The notes beneath the pieces are model-generated. The model saw only the letters and a program-made list of their open reading frames with translations. It made no database searches and was not told the DNA's origin. Below, piece by piece: positions 34,180 through 45,945 of a stretch of 64,000 nucleotides of DNA. The stretch is from Mytilus trossulus (Eukaryota; Mollusca; Bivalvia; Mytilida; Mytilidae). The position numbers were made by a program, and so were the translations under genes. Where the stretch lies: positions 43,315,578-43,379,577 of the forward strand of contig NC_086378.1 of NCBI RefSeq assembly GCF_036588685.1, read 5' to 3'. The first letter of the stretch is position 1, and each line of letters opens with the position of its first letter.

Positions 34180-36960
34180 GTTGTCAATTTCAATGTCAAT
34201 TTCGTTAGCAACGCCACGTGGCCTACTTAGTTTCTAGCGATAATTTTTCCATCTCAAGTGAAAAGCATGATATGAAAATTATCACAAAAAAGGATCAAAG
34301 GAAAAATGCACAAAATAACGATAATAATTCCTATTCTTGTTCAGGTATTTCAAGATATAGTTTGGTTTATAACTACACTAGAAATTAACAAAAAACTAAA
34401 CGGAAAGATACCACTGTTATTTGCTATCATTTCAACAAGAAGTTATCTATTACATTGAAAGTTATCTAACTGTAAATTTGCTATCATTTTAACCAAAACT
34501 AATCTTGAAATTTATCGGTAGACAGGTACTTGAATAAAAATGTAAACTTTTAAGTATATTTGTTTTTTAAATATGATAAAAGATTTCAGCTAAGTATTAA
34601 ATTCAATAAAAAAAAATCTAAACATGCTAAAATTGTAGGCTACTTCCCTATAAAATAATTCTAGAGAAGTGAATTTATAAGTGTCAAACATGCATGTCTA
34701 TTAGAGCAGTTAAGAACCTGGGGAATTTAACACCATAAATTTGATTTTTAAATCACAATGTCTGGTCCAATAAAAATTTACAATGAATGTTAATTGGCAG
34801 GCTTTTTTTTTTTATTTTTTGTAAAATTTTTATTACCAATTTTTTTCACTTTGGATACTTTTTCATTCACATTTAACATATGCATAACATGTTCTAAGAG
34901 GGTCTGGTGGGAACAAAAGGGGTGGGGGTCTTTAATGCTGTATATTTTTTAATTTTCCCTATTTTTTTTTTATTTTGTTCTTTATGCTCTAGTCTTTATA
35001 TTTTAGCACTATAATCCTAAATTATTTTCGGCCTATGTTTTCTTTAATTCATCAATTCTTTACCTTTTATTCTGCATAATTTTGTTTTATTATTCTCTTT
35101 TGTGTACTTTTAATAAGAGTGTGTTACTGTAAGGTAGTTTTGTAAAACCTGCGGCAGCGGAACCACAGCTCTTAGGTCCTTTTGAATTTTAATTTTGCGG
35201 ACCTCCATCTAGACTTTCACAACAATAAAATATCGTGTCGGCCCTCAAGCTCAGTGGCAACCCCTTTTTTCTTTCTCCTTTCCACTGAAATTGAATGTTT
35301 AAAATGTTCGTCAAAGATGAAAATTATTGATATTTTATAAAGATAGAGAATAATGTAGAGAAACCGAGAAGGAACGCAAACATGAGATAAATTTGACCCG
35401 ACACCGGTTGTCTATTCTCTACACCATTCAACCCATTTTTTGTTTTAGAGTAAATTTTAAAAATAGTATGTATGCAGTGTATATTCTCAATACACAATAA
35501 TTTACCTTAGATGTTTTCATATCAATTTAAATTATTAATTCATTCGGTCAAGTCATTATTTCTGAAGGTTTAACTTCATGGCTACATCCATCAAAGACGT
35601 ATTTGTTACATGTAATTTGATTGGTTCGTACATTGCATTTGTATTTGACTCCTTTATTGGAGCACTACCTGCGCGAGAACCACTTGGTAACACTCCTAGT
35701 CATATTTTGACTGGTTTAAAATTGCCATCCCCTTTTTCTTTTCTTATATATTATTACAATACGCACCACAAAAACAGTCTGCAACACAATTGAAATTATA
35801 GTATTCCTATCAAAGCAGTTAGTATTTTAGTCTACACTGTACCAATGATTTGTAAAGTGTCACTATGTATACAAATCTTTAACTGTACGCACAACCGGCT
35901 TAGATCGATTAATCTGTCTCTTCGTGTTTATTTTGACATTTCATATTTCCTATTTATCATTTGGATTTATTTATTTTTAACACGGAGTAAAAAAAATAAA
36001 AAAAAATAATCAAAGGTCAAAATGAGGAAAATAAAATATGGGAAGGGTGAATTTTATATTAATAGGACACAAGAGACAGAAAAGTTCGGTCTAATTAACT
36101 AACCTAATTCTTTTTTTATTAATTACAGATGATAATTGGAAATTTATCAATTATAGACCTTTCTTTAATGCCTTTTATACATTCATATTTATATTTTTCT
36201 GATTACATTTTTTTTTAAGATTTTGTTTATCCTTGATTTATCATTTGTCTTTCAGACACAATTTACATAATCACATTGTGTAGTGTAGATCAAAGTAATA
36301 CTGAGGCAATGGATAAATCTATCTTCATATATTAAACACCTAATTTATACATTTGTGTATTCAATTACGAGGTCAAATATTTGTGTATTGACAAAGATGT
36401 TTATTAGGGTCTGTATAATTATGTAAGACTGAGGTTGATGATAAGTAATGTGGTCAATTTGATTGGTAGTTTAGGAGGTGGGACATTGTAATTAAATGTA
36501 CACCTTGTCTCTGATTGTTTGGTGGTAATGACAGTTGTCAATCATACTAGTATTGTATCAATACTCAATTATTTAGTCTAATTAAAAAAGCCTGCACATG
36601 AACACACCTTAATGACATACATTCTTAAATGAACTGCTTCAAAAATATACCATTTTTTCACAGTTTATATGTGTATTATATGCACATACATGAGAACTAC
36701 AGGGAACTATATTTCAGTGCAGTGAATACATTTACATGATTTAGTTGCTAACCTGAGGCCAATGCCTTAAGAAAGATCCAATCCTTCCAAAAATGAGGGG
36801 ATTCTTTGTCGGCTCCTTCAGGCAGGTAAACATTTGTAAATTGGTATAACAAACCAACAACAAAATTTATAATCAACAATAAGAACATGTCTTTGCTACA
36901 TATAGGACCATACATATCCAAGCATGTTAATTCTGCATAAGGGTCGTTCGTAAGGTTACC
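34180..36960. other. Intergenic, no gene seen
   Basis: No supported exon. The frame at 36748-37029 (-) runs into the dispersed repeat at 36970 and is not used by the metallopeptidase model. Any unseen 5' non-coding exon of the zinc-finger gene could lie in this interval. Confidence 0.4.
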
Positions 36961-36969
36961 AATGAAAAT

Positions 36970-37080
36970 AAAATCCATGTGGTATGAATTGTCACGACAC
37001 CAAAGACCAAATGGCATAGAAATAAACAACTGTGGGACACCGTACGACCTTCAACAATTAGCGACAACCTTAACCGCATA
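36970..37080 (+). repeat. Dispersed repeat related to the gatgtggtatga family
   Basis: This reads catgtggtatgaattgtcac, then accaaatggcatagaaataa and accgtacgaccttcaacaat. It lies about 115 bp before an inverted copy at 37195, so the pair forms a large imperfect inverted repeat. Confidence 0.7.
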
Positions 37081-37194
37081 CATAGGCTATCACAAATCTG
37101 CTGTTACAAAAAAAAAATCGTTCATTTTTTTTATATAAATAATCAGGCCGTTAGTTTTCTAGTTTGAATTGTTTTGCATTGTCTTATCGGAACC

Positions 37195-37316
37195 TTTTAT
37201 AGCATGAGATTTGCTCATAGTTGAAGGCCGTACAGTGACCTATAGTTGTTGATGTCAGTGTCATTTTGGAATCTTGTGGACAGTTGTCTCATTGGCAATC
37301 ATACCACATCTTCTTT
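37195..37316 (-). repeat. Dispersed repeat (gatgtggtatga family), minus strand
   Basis: The plus strand reads ttgaaggccgtacagtgacc, then gacagttgtctcattggcaa and tcataccacatcttc. It faces the copy at 36970. Confidence 0.8.
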
Positions 37317-37369
37317 TTTATATGGACCAACGGAGGAATATCACAGGATCGAGGTATTCGGCATCAGGT

Positions 37370-37428
37370 AATCATAGGTATGTCTTCTTGTACTATACCG
37401 TATAGTACAAGAAGACATACCTATGATT
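37370..37428. repeat. Perfect 59-bp palindrome
   Basis: Arms of 29 bp (aatcataggtatgtcttctt then gtactatac) are exact reverse complements with a single C (37399) between them. I see no flanking target duplication. Confidence 0.9.
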
Positions 37429-38253
37429 TTATATTGATGGCGCTGAAAGATTAATACATATTAAAACTTATTCAACAGAGTTTCATCGACAAATAAATGG
37501 GAGAAAAATCATTGTAATAATTGCAGATATCGATGGCTACGAATGAAATCCCCTAATTTTGACCACACAGTGACACCCAGGTGACTATGGTAAATGTTGG
37601 ACATGTTTTTCGAGGATTTCAGAAAAGTAGTATAAGATAATTCTTTGGGTTTTCCGGCAAAAAATATAAATACATTCAGAGACCACCTACAACTTTCTCC
37701 TACATGAATGTAAACGAATGTGGTCTCTGGGGGAAAGTTATCTCATTGGCAATCATTAGCTAGCTTAATCAAAGATATCATCTAGGCTGGTGCCTTATTA
37801 TCTTGGATATCATAATATAATTGTAACTTCCTCCTTTATCTTCTTTCAGCAAATGTTTGGGTTTGGTATATGTTGATATTTATATGTATGCTTTTATAAT
37901 GTAAGTGTTCAATGCGACAAGATTATAGACAGCATGAAATAATGGCAAAGTTAGTATATATATTGCTGCATTAGGCTAGCTATATTGAGTCATAATCCTA
38001 TATTCTAGCTAGTATCCAGTAATATTTCTTCATTTGCATTATGTTTGATTTTAAACTACTGAGATAGAATAAGAAAAAAGACCCAAATCTGTTTAAACTT
38101 TAGATGTATGATAAAATGATAACTTAACACCCCCTTGATCTGAATCCTTTAATTACTATTTTATAGTATATTATAATATTCTAAATAATAATACGACATG
38201 TCTAATATAGAGTAACAGCTGCTTGACCCTTAGTTATACGAATAGCTTTTATG

Positions 38254-38343
38254 CACAGGCACTTGTCTCAGAAAAAAAATTTCCTATATACCTTGTTATA
38301 ATAAGGTATATAGGAATTTTTTTTTCTGAGACAAGTGCCTGTG
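38254..38343. mobile_element. Palindromic MITE, copy 2, with 8-bp target duplication
   Basis: A 90-bp palindrome with the same ends as the copy at 33291 (cacaggcacttgtctca). It is flanked by the perfect direct repeat cttttatg (38246-38253 and 38344-38351). It starts 22 bases after the stop codon of the metallopeptidase gene and so probably lies in its 3' UTR. Confidence 0.92.
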
Positions 38344-38365
38344 CTTTTATGCTAATAATTCATAT

Positions 38366-38510
38366 TTAGCATGTAGTAAGTCTGCTTGGAATGTTAGGTT
38401 GATTATTTGTGTAGATCTTTGATAGAAAATCAAATAACAAAGGGTCACGGGACTGTATGTGTTTGCGTCCTTCCGACTCAGTTCTGCATACATACTGGCC
38501 AAAGTTGCAC
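38366..38510 (-). CDS. Secreted HExxH metallopeptidase, exon 7 (C-terminus)
   Basis: Last coding exon, residues 240 (completed) to 287. The acceptor is caaatttaag before GTGCAACTTT. Its first base completes Met240 from the AT left by exon 6. The product reads CNFGQYVCRTESEGRKHIQ, then RDPLLFDFLSKIYTNN, ending in Cys at the TAA. Two cysteines early in the exon and a terminal Cys suggest disulfides, fitting a secreted protein. The palindromic MITE lies 22 bases downstream. Confidence 0.75.
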
Positions 38511-39972
38511 CTTAAATTTGAAGAAGAAAAAATAAAAGCATTAAATCCATTTATGCCTCTACACATATAATTATGTTCGTAAAATGTAAAACATTACTAC
38601 TTCGAATCATGCACATATATTAATATAGATACTAGCTAAGAGTACATTTAAACGGTTTTAAGAAAACAAAGTACATATATATACAAGAAATTGCAAACGC
38701 AATAAGTGAATGAAGGGGAGAGAAAAGCCAAGAATAAAGGAAAGAGACAAATCAACAACAAAAATAGCACGCAGAAAACTTATCTCACTTTCAAGTTGCG
38801 GCAAACTGTAAAATTTAACGATTTTGATCAAAATGTATTTCATGTTCTACTAGTTTTGGTTGTTCATGTGCGATGAAAGAAGAGCGAGGATGATAACATA
38901 ATACATGATAATCTAAGCCTTTGAAGATCTTTGAATTTTGTCATCAACATAACGATAGTATATGTTTTTCAGCTGGATTGTTGCTGCATATGATTTGAAA
39001 AGCTCCCCGCTAAAACAATTTAAAAAATTTCTCCTTTTTCCTAAAGTTTTTTTTTCAGAAGTAAGTGGTGTTTAATTTTTCATCGGGACCTTTTTACTGT
39101 TTGAATTCTTATTTTATACTAGAACACACCCGTGATACTACGGGTCTGTAACGGAATTTAAGTATATAACTGTGCGCAAGCCTTATTTTAGTATTAGAAT
39201 TGTCATCTGTTAAAGTCATGCCGATTATAAGATACACAGTTTTTTCTCCGCTTTCAAATCTTTCTGTTTGAACCCGTCGAACTGGAACTTATCAATTATT
39301 GGTAATATTAATTATTTGGAAATCAAAAGGTCCTGGAATGGAGTATTTTTTAATAAACAGCATTGTCCTATATTAGCTATAAGTGTATATAGCATATTAA
39401 TCCTGAATACACCGTTTGGTGGTGCGCCTGGCAGATGCGGAACGTACAGATAAGGTAATAGGTAACAGGTGAATATACTATTGGTATCGGTATCGGACTC
39501 GACCCGGAACTTCTTAATTATTGGCAATATTAATTACGTGGAAAACAAAAGGGCCTGGAGTGGTGTAATTTTTAATCTACACCTTTGTACTTTATTAGTT
39601 ATATATAAAGTTGAATTCTGTGATTCGTCGTTTTTACGTGATGACGGCTGACAAATTGGACCTCGTAATTTTAGTATTATAGATTAGACCAATGTAACAG
39701 TTGTAGACTGCATAACATACTAGCTTTGTGTTGGTGTTGCTTTTGATTATTATGACAGCAATGGTTGTATTTTTTCTTTCTCTCTTGTTTTTTTTTTTGG
39801 AGGGGAAAAGGGGGGGGGGGTGAATGCGACGGTTTTTTGTTCGAGACCATACGATGATCATACTTTAATTACATGGATAACACATTCAGGTGACGAACAG
39901 AAAACATAATTAATCACTTTTTTTCCTAAAGAATGTCACTATAAATTGTCACAAATAAAGCAAAAGACGTAC

Positions 39973-40121
39973 ATGTTTAGACCGCCCGTGACATCTGTTC
40001 TATTAGTCACGTGAAAAAATGCTTGAGTTGCTTCTGCCCAATATTCTGTGGGATTAGACATAGCATAGCTGTCAGTAGACCATATCCAATGCTGCTTTGC
40101 ATGCTTATAAATCTCTTTTAT
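39973..40121 (-). CDS. Secreted HExxH metallopeptidase, exon 6 (third zinc ligand region)
   Basis: Residues 191-239 plus two bases. The acceptor is tgactttgcag before ATAAAAGAG; the donor is AAACAT then GTACGT. It contains PTEYWAEATQAFFHV (EYWAE at 216-220), about 40 residues after the HEFAH of exon 5. In many clan MA metallopeptidases a Glu in a helix at such a distance supplies the third zinc ligand, and I infer that role here. An N-glycosylation sequon NRT is at 230. Phase matches both neighbours. Confidence 0.82.
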
Positions 40122-40469
40122 CTGCAAAGTCAAACAATATAACAACGTTTGTATTTCTTTGCCATCATAGAAAGCAGTTTTAGTTGAAACGGTTTTGTTT
40201 CGAAAGAGCAAATATGTTTGCATAAATAATCTGCATGATACCAAACTATTATAATACTTTGCTGCTGTGATTTTAGCTTCTCTTCATACACAAAAAAGTC
40301 AAATAGTATATATATTAATTTACATGATTTTTATGATATCCAATGAGAAAATTCCAACAATACAAGCAATCTTTATCATCTAGTTTATAATCCTTTAAAC
40401 AAAAACTAAGTTTATAGAAGAAAGAATTCTTAATTATTCTTGTTAATGATAAACATTATGTTTAGTTAC

Positions 40470-40669
40470 GCTTTCGTGATCTTTATCTGGCATATAATTG
40501 TAGACTTGGTGAGCAAATTCATGAACCAAGACGTTTTCAGCATCGGGACCATTAGAGCACATTATTTTATCTTCCCTGACAGCTGATAAAGTATTGGTCA
40601 CTCCATCAAGGTCTTCAAGTTTTCTCCCATCAGTAGTACATGTTGACACACATGACCCCGAGCATGAAC
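40470..40669 (-). CDS. Secreted HExxH metallopeptidase, exon 5 (active site)
   Basis: Residues 124 (completed) to 190. The acceptor is ttatatgtag before GTTCATGCTC; the donor AAAGC then GTAACT is the weakest in the gene. It opens with a cysteine cluster (SCSGSCVSTC) and then GRKLEDLDGVTNTLSAV. The zinc-binding active site VLVHEFAHQVYNY has HEFAH at 173-177: two His ligands and the catalytic Glu of the HExxH class. This is the core evidence that the gene encodes a zinc metallopeptidase. Confidence 0.85.
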
Positions 40670-41623
40670 CTACATATAATGACAGTGAACATTAATTTAA
40701 GTACAGTTGAAAGGGGCAAAGTGGATACCAATTTCACTATAGTTTCAGTTTTCCATTTCCATGATTTCCATGACAGAGCTTTCCTAGTTACAAGGAATCT
40801 ATCAGTAAATCAAGGATAACTAATGGTGATGTTGAAGTCATCTCGTGGAATACTACATAATGTAAGAAATATATCACCAACAAAAAAAAACTAAAACCCT
40901 GTGGCAGCCATCCTCTTTTAGTGAATTGTACACAACCAAATGCGACTTCTCACAGAATGTCTACTTGCCATGACACATGATAGATGCCAAATAATGGATC
41001 AGGAACTATGACCGCCTCTGTGACACCCGGGTTCACTAGGTATTTTAAAGAGCTTTAAGTTGAATTTCTTTGGTTTTCAGTCTTAAAATTGTTTTTTGTG
41101 CAATTTCATATTTCAATGTATGTGATGTTTCTATCACAGTGGTTTCTATAAACAGTCTTGTTTATCCTTTTCTGAAACTCGAATCTTACCATTCCGATCC
41201 TCCACTTTTGGTATATTTTTAGGGAGATTTTAATTGTGCCACTGTTTTATGTATTTGGTCGTTTCTCATGGTCAGACATGTGACATTCAGCAATCCTCTC
41301 ATTAAATGATGCGTTATCTCATGAAATGACCGACCCTTCTGGAGAGCACGAGTTCAATCTCTTGATTTTGACACCGGGGGTTCGTGAAGCCCAATTTTTA
41401 GTTTTCTGTGTAACATGTTATAGACTCTTATTGTAACTTTGTCGTTTTTCTTTTAGTCAGAGCATCATCTGTACAAAAAAGAAAATTTGGTATAATTGCC
41501 AATGAGACAACTATCCACAAAAGACCAAATTGAGTGTGTTCGTTACATACTGTCTTTAATCCCTCTATCATTTTTCTCATTATTTTTTTTTAAAGTCTCT
41601 TAGATATTTGAATGAAAACTTAC

Positions 41624-41780
41624 GCCCACAGTTTGCCCTATTTTTCAACAGGTAATTTTCGGGGAAAACTGTTATTTTTTCGTTTCTTGAAAATATACCA
41701 ACACCGCTACCATTATCGGCTACAGCTCGGAAGATGTAGGCTGGCATTTGTTTCACCATTCTTTCTATGTGTTTTACTGC
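41624..41780 (-). CDS. Secreted HExxH metallopeptidase, exon 4
   Basis: Residues 72-123 plus one base. The acceptor is ttgtcattacag before GCAGTAAAAC; the donor is GGGC then GTAAGT. The translation AVKHIERMVKQMPAYIF then RAVADNGSGVGIFSR and ITVFPENYLLKNRANCG looks like a globular alpha/beta segment before the active site. Phases agree with exons 3 and 5. Confidence 0.8.
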
Positions 41781-43002
41781 CTGTAATGACAAGATAAAAG
41801 TGTGATATAAATACAGCAACTAGTTTTTAAATTGAGCGTCGAAAACAAAAATCATTTTCTGCAGTAAAAAACTAATACGTAATAGTAGTAAGTATTAGTT
41901 TTACAAACTTATTATAAGGGGGTATACATTTAAGAATCTGATGACTGATTGGTACAAATATTCATAAAATAATTAATGAAACTGTTAATTCATTGTTGGA
42001 AAATTTACAATAACATTACTGAGTCTTTGTGAAGCAATTTCATTGCTGCATTTAATGTGACCTACCGAATTAGACTATTTATCGGCTTTATAATAACACG
42101 AGCAACACCACGGGTGCCACATGTGGAGCAGAACCTGAAATCATCCCAAGCTATTGGTTGGGTTCGTGTTGTTGTTGTGCTCCCTATCGGTGACATTTTG
42201 TTCACGCATCGTTGTCAATATAATGGAATTTGATGCAACTGTCGTACAAGTGAGAGGTTTAGCGCTATAAAACCAGGTTTTATCCACCTTTTTCAACAAT
42301 TGAAAAGGCCTGTACCAAATCAGTAATATGGCAGTTCAGTATTGCATTGTCCATTCGTTTGATGTGTTTTATCATTGATTTCGCCATTTGATTAGGGACT
42401 TTCCGTATTGCATTTTTCTCGGAGGAAAAAATAGGAGTTTAGTATTTTTGTGATTTTATTTTTTTCATGCTATTCAAAAGGTTTTTTTTCCCGAAAAGGT
42501 CAGGTGTTCGCAATTTTCGTACAAATCTGGAAATTTGGCCTCAATAATAAAAATGTATTTTGGAGTAAAAACTCGACGGAATTGTGAAAGATATATTCAC
42601 TGTAAAGTAAATTGTAGCCACTACCAAAGTACTACACATTTTTACTTTTCTTGTTTGTTCGTAGGAGGAACATACTTCAAAACACATTATATATCTGATA
42701 GTGCAATAGCTTATGTGGCAAACTTTGACTTTATTATCCATGGTCTTTACTCTATAATATATCACGTGATTAAACACACATATATCCTATTTTTTTCTCA
42801 CAGCGTACATTTGTTTAACCCCTTTATCCTATCTTCTTATACATTTGGGTTGTTTACAGTGTATGATGATTGTATATTAAACCTATTTGCAGTCAGTAAG
42901 CGAAGTTCCATTTCATTATCGAAGAGAAATTTAAATGCAGCAAGAAATTATTTTTAGGAACGAACGATTGTGTTCTTCCTATTTTTCATCTTACACCTTT
43001 AC

Positions 43003-43114
43003 CTTGTCATGTACATCCTGGCCCACACTTGGAGTAGCTGTTACTTTGGTGGTTGACGGAAATCTCTTATTGTAGATTTTCCCTTTATATCCTACATATT
43101 TTGTTTTCACAGCA
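43003..43114 (-). CDS. Secreted HExxH metallopeptidase, exon 3
   Basis: Residue 34 (completed) to 71. The acceptor is catatgttgcag before TGCTGTG; the donor is GACAAG then GTAAAGG. It reads AVKTKYVGYKGKIYNKRF, then STTKVTATPSVGQDVHDK. The exon is open in only this useful frame and joins exon 4 in phase 0. It follows the 7.4-kb intron (43115-50501) that holds two LINE copies. Confidence 0.75.
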
Positions 43115-43156
43115 CTGCAACATATGAGATATATGTCATTAAGGTTTTTTTTTAAG

Positions 43157-44352
43157 ATTCAAGATTCAAGATTCAATATTTTATTAAAGTCTCACTACTT
43201 GCAATACATAAATATACAGTACATACAGAGTATATACACAATATAAAACAGACAATACACAAATATAAATTACAAGTACCATTCTATTAAGAATTATGAG
43301 AGACTATAAAACCGTTTCTATATAAAACTAGTTAAAATACATACGATTATTAAAATCATTTCATTTTAAGAATATAAAAAGGTATTTCTTCTACTTAAAA
43401 TATCAAAGCAGGTTTTGGCAACCATATCATAACAATTAATGTTTTTAAATAAATAAACAAATTTATCATCATCAGACAAATCATTAAAATCTGCATTATA
43501 TTTCATAGCTTCGCTATATAAACAAAAGCGCAAATCTGCATATAAAGGACATGATAGTATTACATGTTTTTCGTCTTCTATGTTATCATTACACATAAAA
43601 CACACTCTTTCGTCTACATTTTTATTTTCATACCGCCCTGTTTCAATTCTCAACGGAGCTACTCCGCATCTAAATTTAGCAAAAGCACTTCTATATCTAT
43701 AAGATAATGTTTTAGATAAATATAATTCACTACCATAACTGTCTTTAAACAATTTATAAGTCCGCAATTTTTTACCAACATCTTGTGTTAATATTCTATT
43801 TTGCCAATTTTCTATATACTTATCAAGTAAAAATTCTTCTATCTGCATAATATTTTGTTTCCACAGTACATTATTTAAATCAGTATACAAATCTAAATTA
43901 CATTCTTTAAACTTAGACATAATCCTAAAACACCAATTTCTTCTCTTATTAAGAGCATTTCTATAACACCATTTAAAAATTCTATAATTTAATCTATCTG
44001 TGCACATTATGTTACATCTAGCCCAGTGTCGAAAGACACAAGTCCACTGCTTAACACTTGGAGGTCTCCAGCCCATATCCCCTTGAATTGCATCGTTTGG
44101 GGTATATTTACCCACACCCATAAAAGACCTGATAGCTCTGTTCTGGACAGCATTTATACATGAAAAATCTCTGGTGCCCCAAATGGCTGCACCATAACTT
44201 ATTACTGGCCAGACCAGGCTATCAAATAATTTAGTAAATGTACTGTACTGGAAACCTCCATGGGCCTTACTCTTTACAATGATCAAACTTAATGCCCTGT
44301 TCGCTGATTTGGCTACAGCTTTAGCCATTAAGATGTGCTCCGCAATCAAACC
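43157..44352 (-). mobile_element. 5'-truncated LINE, copy B (same family as LINE A), in an intron
   Basis: The minus strand encodes the C-terminal half of the same protein as LINE A: LVWPVISYGAAIWGTRDF, then MGVGKYTPNDAIQGDMGW and the zinc knuckle CFMCNDNIEDEKHVILSC. The frame 43366-44391 is uninterrupted for about 320 residues, so this copy is younger or better preserved than LINE A. The reverse transcriptase catalytic part is lost. The 3' end (minus strand) shows a tandem TTGAATC tail (plus 43157-43177). Its 5' end abuts the tail of LINE C at about 44352. Confidence 0.9.
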
Positions 44353-44606
44353 CACAATAGACAATAGACAATATTTTATTCGCACAAACACATTTACATT
44401 AAATGGTTATGGCATACAAAATTAAGACAATAAACTTACAATAGTTAAATTGATTACAATTATATTAGAGTGACAGTGGTATTCACAGCAAAGAAGAAAA
44501 AAGGCTATAAATATCAACAGATAACACATTATTAATGTTCATGAACAATTGAAAAAAGAACACAAACAAAAATTAGGTTGGCATTGCATATTAAAAGAAA
44601 TACAAG

Positions 44607-45906
44607 TTATACAGATGTTCTTAATAAAAGACAATCATTAATATACTTTATGGTGATTTTTATAATGACTGGTAGACTGCTATTTAAAAGTACAGTCAAA
44701 TGCTTAAGTGTTATAGTGGACTGCAATTTAATAAACTTGAAATTAAGATTTTTATTAATATTTTGTATATAGGTATCCCTTAATGATGTATAGCATGGAC
44801 AGATTGAGAAGAAATGGTATTCATCCTCAATTTCTTGTCTGTTACAGGATAAGCAAATGCGTTTACTTCTTTCAATGTTGGTATAACGCCCTCTTTCAAT
44901 TGCTAGGGAATGTGCACTTAGTTTAAATTTACTGAAAACTGATCGGTCAGTTTTGAATTTACATATATCAATATATGGGGGCCTTTTTCTAATTCTTTTA
45001 GTATGATGACAAAAGAAATTTAATTTTTCACATTTATTGATAGAACAATTTATAATTTGATAAGCCTGGTCATAGATTCTTTGTTGGATACTATTTATGT
45101 GATATTTTAAATTAAAAGTATCAAAAGTGAGATAACCAAAACCTAATTTATTTAACCAGTCTTTTACAATGTTAACCCATTTACTTGTTTTCTCTACATT
45201 ATTATATATTTTATGGACTAAAGTGTTAGGCGAGTTTACAATATGGTTTAGAAATTTTATAGCTGAAAGCTGAATTTTAAAGTACAAATTAAGGGATTCT
45301 GTTTGTCTCAGTTAAACAGGCTACATTTGTTGTTTTGCACTGTACACCTAAAATTTCTTTAATAAATTTAATATGTAAATGTTCAAATGGATCTGAATCT
45401 TTGAACACTTGGCTTACACCCCAAACTTCACTCCCATAAAGAGTTATTGGAACAACTAAAGTATCAAATAATTTTTCAAGCATACTGCAGGAATTGTCTA
45501 AAGAGACTGTTTTTTTAATTTTAAACCAAGCCTTTCTCCCTTTTTCCATAAGATTTTTTTTTGAATGACTTAAACTTCCTGAACAATTTATAGTTATTAC
45601 AAGGTAACAAATAGATTTAACAGTCTCAAGATGTTCTTTTTCTACTTTAAAATAATTACAGTGAGATTTTCCATTAGAATTGAATATTATAATTTTTGAT
45701 TTTTGTTTGTTAACATCAAGTTTCCATAGGGAACAAAATTTAGTTAACTCATTTAGTGCATTTTGTAGCCCTTCTTGGGTTTCAGATAATAAAATAATGT
45801 CATCTGCATATAATAATGATGTTAATTTAACATCTCCAATAATAATTGGTTGAGTGTTTGCATGATCAAGGTCATTTACAAGGCCATTTATATAAATATT
45901 AAACAA
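44607..45906 (-). pseudogene. LINE C reverse transcriptase and C-terminal region, 3' part (broken)
   Basis: The frame 45289-45906 holds LLYADDIILL and the thumb region. It continues in the same frame as the upstream 5' half after the TAA at 45946. After a frameshift near 45288 the 44607-45287 frame gives the C-terminal region with LSCNRQEIEDEYHFFSICPC, a zinc-knuckle-like motif. Confidence 0.8.
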
Positions 45907-45945
45907 AGTGGGGCTAAGTACATCCCCTTGTTTTACTTCATAATT

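Noticed and set aside
36748-37029. Minus-strand frame ending PHFWKDWIFLKALASG, at first considered the last exon of the metallopeptidase.
   Set aside because: Its upstream half is a translated dispersed repeat. The exon at 38366-38510 joins exon 6 in phase with a better continuation and its own stop.
42535-42957. 140-residue plus-strand frame.
   Set aside because: It lies in an intron of the metallopeptidase gene, its composition is that of AT-rich non-coding DNA, and it has no domain.
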